A stretch of DNA of 64,000 nt from the NCBI RefSeq assembly GCF_026340095.1, contig NZ_JAPEPO010000001.1:558001-622000 (forward strand), read 5' to 3'. Made by a program: the position numbers and the translations under genes. This document shows positions 33,916 through 41,887 of this stretch, piece by piece (within the stretch, counting starts at the first letter, position 1; each line of letters begins with the position of its first letter). This DNA is from Streptomyces sp. NBC_01446 (lineage in GTDB: Bacteria > Actinomycetota > Actinomycetes > Streptomycetales > Streptomycetaceae). The notes beneath the pieces were generated by a model. The model worked only from the letters and a program-made list of their open reading frames with translations, searched no databases and was not told where the DNA came from.

Positions 33916-35385
33916 CTAGTACTACAGCCGGTGGTTCACGTGACGTGACGATGGTTGGCTCGTTGCTCCGTTCGTGGGGTTGAAACTGTCGCTTGGTGTG
34001 GTGCGGACGGACGAGCTGGCCGAGGGCCAAGTGCGGGAGCTTGAGGGGGAGCTGGAGGCGTTGTGTGCCTCGGTAGACGATGTGTTTGCGCGTCCGGCCT
34101 CCCGGGAGAACCTGCGGGCGATGGTGCGTGGGCTGCTGAGCGAGGTGCCGCGCAAGAACCTGTGGCAGCTCGCGGAGGCGGCCGGCCACCCCAACCCGGA
34201 CCGGCTGCAGGGCTTTTTGGCCAAGGCCGCGTGGGATGCGGACGAACTGCGCGACCGGGTCCGCGCCGTCGCGGTCGACGCCCTGGCCGACGACGACGCG
34301 GTGCTGATCGCGGACGAGACCGGCGACATCAAGAAGGGCACCAAGACCGCCGGTGTCCAGCGGCAGTACACCGGAACTGCGGGCAGGGTCGAGAATGCCC
34401 AGGTCAGCGTGCACCTGTCGTACGGATCCCGCCGGGGTCGCACTCTGATCGACGCCGAGCTCTACCTCGGCAGGAACTGGGCCGGCACCACCGTGGAGCA
34501 CGAACGCCGCTGCGCCGAGCAGGGCATCCCGCCCGAACGCGCGAGCGCGGTGGTCACCAAACCGGAGCTGGCCCGGCGGATGCTGGAGCGCGCGCTGGCG
34601 GCCTCGGTGCCGTTCACCTACTTCCTGGCCGACGAGGCATACGGGCAGTGCCGGGCGCTGCGCGCCTGGCTGGAGGAACACCACGTCCGCTACGTGCTCG
34701 CCGTCCCGAAAGATGAGGTGCTGCCGCTGCCCGACGGGCGCACCCGGCAGGCCCGCGAGCTGTGGGCGCTGGTACCCGAGGACGCCTTCGAGCGCCGGCC
34801 CTGCGCGGACGGCGCCAAGGGCCCGCGCGAGTACGACTGGGCCACCGTCCAACTCGCCACCACTGAAGGGGACTTCGAGCGGCATCTGCTGATCCGCCGC
34901 TCGATCGTGCCCAACAAGAAGGACAAGAAGACCGGCGAACTCGTCCGGGAGATCGCCTACTTCCTGTGCCACACCCACCTGGACACAACCCTGGCCGAGA
35001 TGGTCGTCGCCGCCGGACAGCGCTGGATGGTGGAGGAGTCGTTCCAGGTCGCCAAGGGACAGGTGGGGCTGGACGAGCACGAGGTACGCAAATGGTGCTC
35101 GTGGTACCGGCACACCACCGTGTGCATGCTCGCCATGGCCTTCCTCGTCACCGTCCGGAGCCGGCTCATACCCGCCCCACCGATGACTCCCGACCCCCGA
35201 CCGTGAACGAGATCCGCCGCCTGTACGACCGGATCGTCCTCGCTCCCGCCCGCACCGCCCGGACCTGGCTGGCCATGCACTGGCACCGCTGGCGCACCCG
35301 CCACCAGACCCGAGCCCGAACCAGCCACTACCGCACCCGAACCGCCCGCGCTCACTCACCGTAAGACCACCGGCTGTAGTACTAG
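33916..35385 (+). mobile_element. IS701-type insertion sequence
   Basis: Perfect 20-bp inverted repeats at both ends: CTAGTACTACAGCCGGTGGT (33916-33935) and its reverse complement (35366-35385). The outermost CTAG may be the 4-bp target duplication. It contains one transposase gene, frameshifted near its end. Confidence 0.9.
33974..35206 (+). CDS. IS701-type transposase, frameshifted C-terminus
   Basis: 410 residues from GTG 33974. DDE-type core: VLIADETGDIKKGTKTAGVQ (first Asp), YFLADEAYGQCRALRAWLEE (second Asp), MVEESFQVAKGQVGLDEHEV (Glu). The expected C-terminal tail of the family (VNEIRRLYDRIVLAPARTAR, LAMHWHRWRTRHQTRAR) is present but in another frame, at about 35197-35364. The annotated frame instead ends APPMTPDPRP at 35206. 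A 1-base change near 35180 explains this. The catalytic part is complete; whether the truncated protein works is unclear. Confidence 0.82.
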   Translation: MGLKLSLGVVRTDELAEGQVRELEGELEALCASVDDVFARPASRENLRAMVRGLLSEVPRKNLWQLAEAAGHPNPDRLQGFLAKAAWDADELRDRVRAVAVDALADDDAVLIADETGDIKKGTKTAGVQRQYTGTAGRVENAQVSVHLSYGSRRGRTLIDAELYLGRNWAGTTVEHERRCAEQGIPPERASAVVTKPELARRMLERALAASVPFTYFLADEAYGQCRALRAWLEEHHVRYVLAVPKDEVLPLPDGRTRQARELWALVPEDAFERRPCADGAKGPREYDWATVQLATTEGDFERHLLIRRSIVPNKKDKKTGELVREIAYFLCHTHLDTTLAEMVVAAGQRWMVEESFQVAKGQVGLDEHEVRKWCSWYRHTTVCMLAMAFLVTVRSRLIPAPPMTPDPRP

Positions 35386-35413
35386 AGGCGCTCTGGACAC
35401 TGCCCTGACCTTA

Positions 35414-35454
35414 TTCGGGACGAAGAGGTCGTGGGTTCAAGTCCCGCCACCCCG
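35414..35454 (+). tRNA. 3' half of tRNA-Pro(CGG); likely att site of a pSAM2-like element
   Basis: From the anticodon loop TTCGGGA through the 3' anticodon strand (CGAAG), the T-arm (GTGGG-TTCAAGT-CCCGC) to the acceptor strand CACCCCG. The D-arm half is absent upstream, where the IS701-type element ends. pSAM2-type integrative elements use exactly this part of tRNA-Pro(CGG anticodon) as attachment site. No integrase gene is in the window, so this is probably a relic. Confidence 0.65.
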
Positions 35455-35883
35455 GCAGCTGAAACACCAGGTGAGGTGGGTGCTTACCGGATTCGGTAGA
35501 CACCTCACCTGTTTCTGCGTGCGTGTCTATCTGCCTGGCCACTGCTCCGGGTTCCGCTTGAGGATGCCATCTCCTGAACGGCCTCGATGGCGCCGACCCC
35601 AGGTGCCGGAGCCACGACAGCAAGCGCCTGACACCAACGCGATAGAACTTTCCCTACTTCATCAAGAGCCCGCGCACGGCGCGGGCACGCGCCGCCTCTG
35701 CGGCGCGGCCTGCCTCCTGTCTGCGCCCCGGCTGGCCGCGCCCGGCGGCACGCTGCGTGCATGCGGGCAAGGGCGGGACGTCATCCGCGGGCACAAGATG
35801 ATGCCTCCGGCGGGGGATCGGCGGGCACCGGGATGAAGGGGGCACCGTTGCCGACTGCGGGCCGTGGGTGGCGAGGGTTGCGG
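35455..35883. other. Intergenic stretch, no gene seen
   Basis: Contains a short GC hairpin GCCCGCGC/GCGCGGGC near 35672-35690 and no supported gene. A minus-strand frame ending WRDLNPRPLRPE is the well-known antisense reading of a tRNA, not a protein. Confidence 0.55.
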
Positions 35884-36035
35884 GCTTCCATCCCGTCCAC
35901 CATCGACCCAGGCAAAGCCGAGCAGACGCGGCCCAGGGGCGTCAAGGTCGTTCGTACAGTGGTGCGCTCCACCTTGACGCCCCTGAACCACGCCCGCTCC
36001 ACGGTGTGCGGGTCGACGGCGGACGGGATGGAAGC
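35884..36035. repeat. Large nested inverted repeat (152 bp)
   Basis: Outer arms of 26 bp, 35884-35909 (GCTTCCATCCCGTCCACCAT...) and 36010-36035, pair at 24 of 26 positions; both exceptions would be G-U pairs in RNA. Nested inside is a perfect 15-bp pair, CAGGGGCGTCAAGGT (35934-35948) / ACCTTGACGCCCCTG (35971-35985). One outer arm recurs alone at 29374-29400, so this is a dispersed repeat, possibly a miniature element or a structured RNA. Confidence 0.85.
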
Positions 36036-36300
36036 TAGGGGAGTGTGGTGGCAAGGAAGGGGGCACGTGCGGCTGCCCAATGGCCAGCGTCACCCTATGA
36101 TCCGTACCTCACACTATTGGGATCACTAAGCCTTGATCCACCGACGTGGTTTGGGGAGTGATCTTGTGACCGGTTGCGAGCCGGTTTCAGGTCGGCGGTT
36201 GGGCACGGGCAGGTTGTAGCCGCTGGTCTGCCCAGCTTTTCCACGGGTTCGGTTCCGATTGGGCCCTGGCGGCGGGCGGGTCGGGTAGGGGCTGTTCGTG

Positions 36301-37692
36301 TCAGCCGGGTGGGCCGTGGACGGTGTCGAAGAGGTGTGTCCAGGCGTGCTGCCAGGGCCAGTTGTGTGGCAGGTGCAGGGTGATGCGTCGTGCGGAGCGG
36401 GCGATCCGGGCCGGAACCTGGACCAGGTGGGTGCGGAGAGTGGCGGTGGTGGCTTTGGCGTGGAAGGCGGAGGTCAGGGAGCCGGTGGCCCGCAGCAGGT
36501 TGTAGGTCATCGCCCACAGGGTGAGCCAGGCCGCGTTGGCGTGGAAGTTCCCGGAGGGCAGGTGCGCCAGAGCTCCGGCTTTGCTGTCCGCGATGACCTG
36601 CTCGACCACGGCGTGGTGGCGGTGTTCCCGCTCGGCCTGCAGCGTTGCGGCAGGCTGGTCGGTGAAGAAGGGGTGGTAGCGCCAGACGGGAAACAGCTCG
36701 CCCTGCTCACCCACAACGGCGGGTTTGGCCAGGTCACGGACCCGGCGCACGATCAGTCGGGCGGTGACCTGGTCACTCTTTTTGCGGCTCGCGAACGCGG
36801 TGTATTGGGGTATCTCGGCGACTTCGGCGTCCGAGATGAGCTCACCGGTGGCGGGGTCGGGCACCGCGGTCGGGTAACTGATGTGCTGCCAGGCATCGTT
36901 GGGGATGCCGAGGACGGCCCGCTTGATGGAGGGGTTCATCCCGGTGGTGATCGAAAAGTGGGCGCCGGCCCGGCGGCAGGCGGCGATCACCCCGGCGTTG
37001 TAGAACTGTGAGTCGGCCCGCAGGATACGGGTCCCGGTGCAGCCGGCCTCGCGGGCGGTGGCCAGGGCCTCGCTCACGAATTTCGGGGCGCCTCGGGAGT
37101 CTGCTGCCTTGCCGCGTCGCATCCGTACGCCGGCGATCACCGGCCTCGATTGTGGGGTGCAGACCGTGGCGAGTAGCGGGTGCAGGGTGCGGATGCCCTT
37201 GAACCGGCCGTACCCGGCGCCCTGTTTCGCCCGGCCGTAGACCCGCTTGTGGGTGGAGTCGACATCGATGAACGCCAGCTCGTCCGAGCCCGGCAGCAAG
37301 GGGGTGTGCGCGGCCAGTGCGGCCAGGAACCGGCGGTGGACAGCGTGGAGTTGAAGGGCATGACCGTGGGTGAACGCGCGGAGGAAGGTGCCCAGTGTGG
37401 ACGGGGCACGGGTACCTGCGAACACGGCCGGCATCGCCCCGTGCCGCAGGACGTGAAGGTCGTCGATGGTGTCCGCACCCGCGGCCATGCCGCCCACAAT
37501 GCTGGTGACCTTGGCGTCCGCCGCAGCCCCCGCCCCGTTCCTCGCGCCGGTCAGCTTCACCTTCTCGGCCACCAGCCGCGACAGCCCGCACCGCTCGGCC
37601 AGCCGCAGCACCGGCAGCAGCCCGGCATACGCGATCAGGTTCGGGTCATCGAACGCAGCGGAGACCGCTGCCGGAGTATGGGAAACTTGCAT
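36301..37692 (-). CDS. IS1380-family transposase
   Basis: 463 residues from ATG 37692, intact. Landmarks: AFDDPNLIAYAGLLPVLRLA at the N-terminus, DELAFIDVDSTHKRVYGRAK (first Asp), GTRILRADSQFYNAGVIAAC (second Asp), HHAVVEQVIADSKAGALAHL (Glu) and NAAWLTLWAMTYNLLRATG. These are the IS1380 hallmarks. Terminal inverted repeats could not be identified by eye, so the element borders are open. No other gene in the element. Confidence 0.9.
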   Translation of the reverse strand: MQVSHTPAAVSAAFDDPNLIAYAGLLPVLRLAERCGLSRLVAEKVKLTGARNGAGAAADAKVTSIVGGMAAGADTIDDLHVLRHGAMPAVFAGTRAPSTLGTFLRAFTHGHALQLHAVHRRFLAALAAHTPLLPGSDELAFIDVDSTHKRVYGRAKQGAGYGRFKGIRTLHPLLATVCTPQSRPVIAGVRMRRGKAADSRGAPKFVSEALATAREAGCTGTRILRADSQFYNAGVIAACRRAGAHFSITTGMNPSIKRAVLGIPNDAWQHISYPTAVPDPATGELISDAEVAEIPQYTAFASRKKSDQVTARLIVRRVRDLAKPAVVGEQGELFPVWRYHPFFTDQPAATLQAEREHRHHAVVEQVIADSKAGALAHLPSGNFHANAAWLTLWAMTYNLLRATGSLTSAFHAKATTATLRTHLVQVPARIARSARRITLHLPHNWPWQHAWTHLFDTVHGPPG

Positions 37693-37825
37693 CTACGAGG
37701 TGCCTTGCTGATTGTGCGTGCTGGAAGCGTCAGAACTCCCATCATCGCAGGTCAGCAGGTACCTCTTCTTGATTGCTCATCCACAGCACGCGAGTCACTC
37801 GGTGGATCGAGGCTAAGGCGAGGGC

Positions 37826-38404
37826 ATGCAAGCGCTGACGCTGAGCTATGTGCCGGAGAGCGACGACATCGCGGAAATGGCCGCCAAGTCCCCCACCCGG
37901 CGCCGCGCACGTAAGAGAGCTCTGGCGAACTCAGGCGTAAGCCTCGCGCTAACGGTGATCTTGGGCTCGCCCGGGACAATCCCCGGCGATCTGCCGGACA
38001 CCTCGGTCATCACGTTGTTCTGTGCGGCGATGTTCGTTGGCTACAGCTACCGCGTATTCATCCTCTCCTCCCGCTGGGGCCTCCGTCGCAGCGCACGCAA
38101 GGTCTGGAACCGTTCTCCTGGCCTTCAGCGACCTTACGAGCAGGTGATAACCGAGGAAGCGCTGACCGTGAGGACAGACGGCGTTACGCACACTTACGCC
38201 TGGTCGAGGTTCAGTGAGCTGGTGGAGTACGACCGCCAGTTCGTCCTGATGGGCCGCTCAGGCAAACCCTCTGTCGCGATACCCAAGCGTGGGCTATCGG
38301 ACCCGTCACTCGTTCCAGTGTGCCGCCGCGTCCTCAGCAACTGCCTTGCCACTGCCGTGGATCAGCCCCCGGCCGACCGGCGGCAGTCGCCATCGACCGA
38401 CTGA
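37826..38404 (+). CDS. YcxB-like membrane protein
   Basis: 192 residues from ATG 37826, preceded by an AAGGCGAGG run. An N-terminal soluble segment (LTLSYVPESDDIAEMAAKSP) leads to one or two membrane segments at about 35-75 (SGVSLALTVILGSPGTI, VITLFCAAMFVGYSYRVFIL). It ends in a YcxB-type C-terminal domain: QVITEEALTVRTDGVTHTYA, WSRFSELVEYDRQFVLMG. This domain occurs in small inner-membrane proteins of unknown role. Isolated between IS elements. Confidence 0.65.
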   Translation: MQALTLSYVPESDDIAEMAAKSPTRRRARKRALANSGVSLALTVILGSPGTIPGDLPDTSVITLFCAAMFVGYSYRVFILSSRWGLRRSARKVWNRSPGLQRPYEQVITEEALTVRTDGVTHTYAWSRFSELVEYDRQFVLMGRSGKPSVAIPKRGLSDPSLVPVCRRVLSNCLATAVDQPPADRRQSPSTD

Positions 38405-38762
38405 CCAGCAGGACAGACATCAGGGACCGCCCGCCCGTAGTTCGTATCGAGCGGCTCAAGGCGCGGTCCCCGGACCGTGCCACTCTCGTGCCAGAACGGA
38501 CAGGGACTCACGGGGACCCGGGGTTCGCAGCGGTGAGCTCGACCCGCCCTGCCCAGGGTAGGGAATCCACTGGTCACACACGTGATCGCCCAACCTCGCT
38601 CCTAAAGCGGCGCTCCTGGAACGCCGACCGGCATTCGAGATCGACTACTCCAAGTGCTGCGACCACCATCCTCGATCACCTCGCCATTCCTCGAACCAGA
38701 AGGCTTGATCCGCTTTGACGGACATCTGAGATCAGGGGCTCCGCCTCGGAAGGATGTCCATC
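38405..38762. other. Intergenic stretch leading into the IS3 remnant
   Basis: Contains CCAGAACGGACAGGGACTCA (about 38491) that recurs imperfectly at about 39926. The IS3 left end is probably near 38707 (TGATCCGCTTTGACGGACAT), read from its usual distance to orfA, not proven. Confidence 0.4.
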
Positions 38763-39093
38763 ATGGAGAGCATGGGGAAGAAGAAGCCACGCCCTCGCCG
38801 CTCGTTCACGCCGGAGTTCAAGGCCGAGATCGTCGAGCTGTGCCGACGCGGTGACCGCTCGGTCGGCCAGATCGCCAAGGACTTCGACCTGACCGAGACC
38901 GCGGTGCGGCTGTGGGTCAGCCAAGCCGAGGTCGACGCCGGCGAGAGGGATGGGCTGACCAGCAGCGAACGTGAGGAATTGGCGGCTTTGCGGCGGGAGA
39001 ACCGCCGACTGCGGGAAGACGTCGACATCCTCAACCAGCACTGTTGCTCTCACCAGTTGAATCTAAGACGGCTTTCTTCGCGAAGGAGACCCG
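38763..39093 (+). pseudogene. IS3-family orfA, disrupted near its end
   Basis: From ATG 38763: RRSFTPEFKAEIVELCRRGD, RSVGQIAKDFDLTETAVRLW (helix-turn-helix), ELAALRRENRRLREDVDIL (leucine zipper). After DIL the usual continuation (KRATAFFAKETR) is displaced: about 26 extra bases (39037-39068) intervene and shift the frame. The bases ACGGCTTTCTTCGCGAAGGA that encode TAFFAKE follow afterwards. OrfA as encoded therefore has an abnormal tail and cannot lead normally into OrfB. Confidence 0.7.
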
Positions 39094-39702
39094 GTGACGG
39101 TGCACCCGTTCATCGAGGCGGAGAAACGCGCTGGTCACAGCGTCAAGCGCGCATGTGAACTGCTCAAGGTCTCCCGCACCGCCTTCTACGCCCGCCGCAG
39201 TGGCAAGCCCGGTCCCCGAGCTGTCCAGGACGCCGAGCTGACCTGGCAGATCGCCGCAGTCCACGAGCGGTCCCGCGGAACCTATGGAGCCCCACGCGTC
39301 CATGCCGTGCTCAAGCAGGAAGGTGCTGACTGTGGCCGCCGCCGGGTTGCCCGGCTGATCCGGGCGGCCGGACTGGAGGGCCGGCACCGCAGACGACGGC
39401 ACGTGACCACGATCCCTGACCCACGAGCCGCCCTCCGGCCCGACCTCGTGGTCCGCAACTTCGCTCCCGACGCGACAGGACTCGACACCCGCTGGTGCGG
39501 CGACATCACCTACATCCCGACCGACGAGGGCTGGCTCTACCTGGCCACGGTCATCGACATCGCCTCGCGGCGGGTGGTCGGATGGGCCACCGCCGACCAC
39601 CTACGGACCGACCTGGTCGCCGACGCTCTGCCATCCGCCTGCCAACAGCGTCGCCATGGGTGTGGGCTCATCCTTGAGCGTCCAGTGAACTCGGGCCTCT
39701 GA
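39094..39702 (+). pseudogene. IS3-family orfB, 3' truncated
   Basis: Begins TVHPFIEAEKRAGHSVKRAC and has the HTH_21 region (RSRGTYGAPRVHAVLKQEGA) and the first catalytic Asp (WCGDITYIPTDEGWLYLATV). At about 39653, after LVADALPSACQQRR, homology stops; the frame runs on for 15 unrelated residues. The second Asp and the Glu of the DDE core are missing, as is the right IS end. Inactive. Confidence 0.8.
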
Positions 39703-40249
39703 GGCGGGTACAACCTGCGGCAGCGCTGCCAGCCAGAGGAAGAAGGGCTCAGTCACTGCGGCAGGGTTGCACACCTGCCTTGGTGTACGACAGCCAGCAC
39801 AGGACCGCCCCGAACACCGACGGCTGCCGGCAGCCCTGAGGCCACGAAGCCCCCCACACAGCGGACTCCAGAGACAGCCCTGCCGGTATCGCATGGAAAG
39901 AATCGACTCGTGCCACAACCGCGCCAGAACGGGCGGGGACTCACGGGGAACTGCGGCTGCTGGCGGAGGTAACAGCCAGCAGCCGCCGAAGTCCGCATTC
40001 CGCAGGTCAGGCGCCAACTCGCCCTACCGCCCTGCCAAAGCGAGTGTCGCGCACCCGTCCCTGCTGGCGATGTCCGGCACCCGACGGGCATTGAACTTCT
40101 GCACGACACCAGCGGACCCAGATCCCTGCGGTCGGAATCGATCGGATCGTAGATCTCGGCCAGCCGCGGGCGTCAATGCGGCCGAAGGTATGCGGAGGAC
40201 GCGGAAGGGGTGCCCTCCCCCAACAGCGGAAGGGCACCTCTAAGGACGG
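39703..40249. other. Intergenic stretch, no gene seen
   Basis: No frame with a start and ribosome site. 39926-39945 resembles 38491-38510. A stem GGTGCCCT/AGGGCACC at 40207-40240 lies just past the stop of the His-rich gene and may be its terminator. Confidence 0.45.
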
Positions 40250-40615
40250 TCAGCGGTAGTCGTAGCGGTCGTGACCCCAACGGTCGTAGCGGTCGTGACC
40301 CCAACGGCCATCGCGGTCGTGACCCCAACGGCCATCGCGGTCGTGACCCCAACGGCCATCGCGGTCGTGACCCCAACGGCCATCGCGGTCGTGACCCCAG
40401 CGGCCGTCGCGGTGGTGACCCCAGCGGCCGTCGCGGTGGTGACCCCAGGGGCCGTCGTGGTCGCCGCGCCTGTAGTCGTCACCACGGTCGTGACCACGGT
40501 CGTGCGTGGCATGAGATACCACCGAAGGCGCGGCGGCGGCGCTGGCGCCAGTGGCGCCGCCCACCAGCATCGCGCCCGCGACGCCCAGCGCGGCGACAAA
40601 ACGGGAAACCCGCAT
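40250..40615 (-). CDS. Secreted His/Asp-rich repeat protein
   Basis: 121 residues from ATG 40615, with GGAG 6 nt upstream. A signal peptide spans about 1-27 (RFVAALGVAGAMLVGGATGASA). After a short Asp/His/Arg linker come eight to nine copies of the octapeptide GRWGHDRD, varied to GRWGHHRD and DRWGHDRY at the two ends. The frame is the right one because only it has the signal peptide and correct spacing to the ribosome site. The regular His-Asp-Arg-Asp pattern could bind metal ions or polyanions outside the cell; no family is known to me. Confidence 0.75.
   Translation of the reverse strand: MRVSRFVAALGVAGAMLVGGATGASAAAAPSVVSHATHDRGHDRGDDYRRGDHDGPWGHHRDGRWGHHRDGRWGHDRDGRWGHDRDGRWGHDRDGRWGHDRDGRWGHDRYDRWGHDRYDYR
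40256..40450 (-). repeat. 24-bp coding tandem repeat
   Basis: About eight units, plus-strand form CGTGACCCCAACGGCCATCG then CGGT. Five are almost identical. They encode the octapeptide repeat. Confidence 0.9.
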
Positions 40616-41179
40616 TCCATGCTCCTTTCACGGCAGGTGCCTCATGCGCCTGCCTGGGTCGGACGCATTCATATTCCCGCCCGCAATTCACCGTTACGTC
40701 CGACTCGCCATCAAAGGCGCCTTATGTAGCGAAAAATCATTGAATCGGGAACCGGCGCCTGGCGTGTCGGCGTCACGCGCGCGCGTACGGGTCACTCCCC
40801 CGTCCACCAGGGTGAACTTGCACCTCGCGATCCCCCCGAGTTCGCGCTCCCCTACGACCCACGTCTCCGCGAGTACCTCCACCAGCAGCAGCTCCCGCCC
40901 CGACTCGTCCCGCAGCACCGGTCCGGCACATGCGGGTAGGCATCAGCGCCCGTGGACTATCCGTGGACAGGCAGCCGTCGAGTACGCAGAAGCGTCCCTG
41001 TGACCAGCAGCGACGCCACAGACCCCAAGGGCCTCCGGAGTCGTGCGCGATCGCGGAGCAGCCCTGCCAGAGGCCAGCTGTACGGTCCTCCGCCCGTGAG
41101 CGAAAGATCTACGACAGGTTGGCGCAAGGGCATTGAGAGGGAGCAACGCGAGCTGGCCGCCGGCACGTTGGATGCGGAC
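40616..41179. other. Intergenic stretch with weak frames
   Basis: A minus-strand frame at 40694-40918 reads LRDESGRELLLVEVLAETWV and VGERELGGIARCKFTLVDGG, with coding-like composition and possibly the remains of a gene. A plus-strand end IEREQRELAAGTLDAD (stop 41182) is similar in character. Neither has convincing start signals. Confidence 0.35.
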
Positions 41180-41887
41180 TGACCACGGCGGCGTACGGCT
41201 CACGCGAGCCCTGAAGCAGCACGGTCAGGGTGAGCGCCGCGACCAGCGGCACCTGGTCAAGGACGTGGCCCAGGCGGGTGGCGGCAAGCGCCGACCGGAC
41301 AGGTCAGGGCGCTGCTGGAGATGAGAGGGAGGGCGTCCCAGCGGGTCAGAGTGAGGGGCGCCGGGGCCGGGCCGGTCCCGGCCCGACAGGGCAGCTCGCC
41401 GGCGAGGGGCAGACCCAGTTCGGCGAGGGCCCTGAGGTCACCGGTGCCGATGGCGCCGCGTTCGCGCACCGTCGGGGGGTGGCCGCCGGACAGCGCCTGG
41501 GCGAGGACTTCAAGGACGGCAGCGTCGACCGCGGCGCCACCGGCGAGCAGTTGCTTGAGGCGGACCGTGAGCATGGCCCGCACGTCGTCCGGGGCGAGCG
41601 GGCCGAGGGCGCCGCTGTGGCTGCGGAGCAGGCGCATGCCGAGGTGTCCTCGGCCGGGCCTGTGGGGACAGCGGCGGCTCGGTTGGCGCCGACGCCGGTG
41701 GTGTAGCCGTAGATGGGCCTGCGGGCGGCGATCCTTTGCGCGCTCTCGCGGGCCGTGCGCCCCGGTCCCGGGCCGTCCGTGCGACGGTGACGCCGGCCCG
41801 GCCGTGGGCGACCGCGGTGACATCGACGGCGGTGAGGCCGGTGCCCTCCAGGGCGAGCGGGGTGGTGCGGTCCGTCAGTGGTGCCAT
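41180..41887 (-). pseudogene. Aromatic amino-acid lyase (histidine ammonia-lyase-like), N-terminal half, frameshifted
   Basis: Three frames must be joined: LALEGTGLTAVDVTAVAHGR; then QRIAARRPIYGYTTGVGANR; then LRLLRSHSGALGPLAPDDVR, QALSGGHPPTVRERGAIGTG and DLRALAELGLPLAGE. After SSSALT another shift gives RLGHVLDQVPLVAALTLTVL near 41200. YGYTTGVGANR and VRERGAIGTGDL are lyase-family landmarks; here GTG stands where the MIO-forming ASG of histidine ammonia-lyase lies. The C-terminal half is absent. It overlaps the end of the MFS gene by 13 nt, so the two were once one operon. Confidence 0.65.

Noticed and set aside
35411..35623. Minus-strand frame ending WRDLNPRPLRPE
   Set aside because: It is the antisense reading of a tRNA 3' half, a well-known false protein.
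38490..39952. Imperfect direct repeat CCAGAACGG(A/G)C(A/G)GGGACTCA around the IS3 remnant as target duplication
   Set aside because: Too long and too diverged for an IS3 duplication and not at the element ends; probably a dispersed repeat.
40256..40450. Possible CRISPR array or noncoding satellite
   Set aside because: 24-bp units are contiguous, without spacers, and keep one coding frame.
40240..40620. Alternative frame over the octapeptide repeat (VTTATAAG repeats)
   Set aside because: Its ATG is 1 nt from the ribosome site and it lacks a signal peptide; the 40615 frame has both.
41257..41823. Calling the aromatic amino-acid lyase functional
   Set aside because: At least three frame changes and loss of the C-terminal half.
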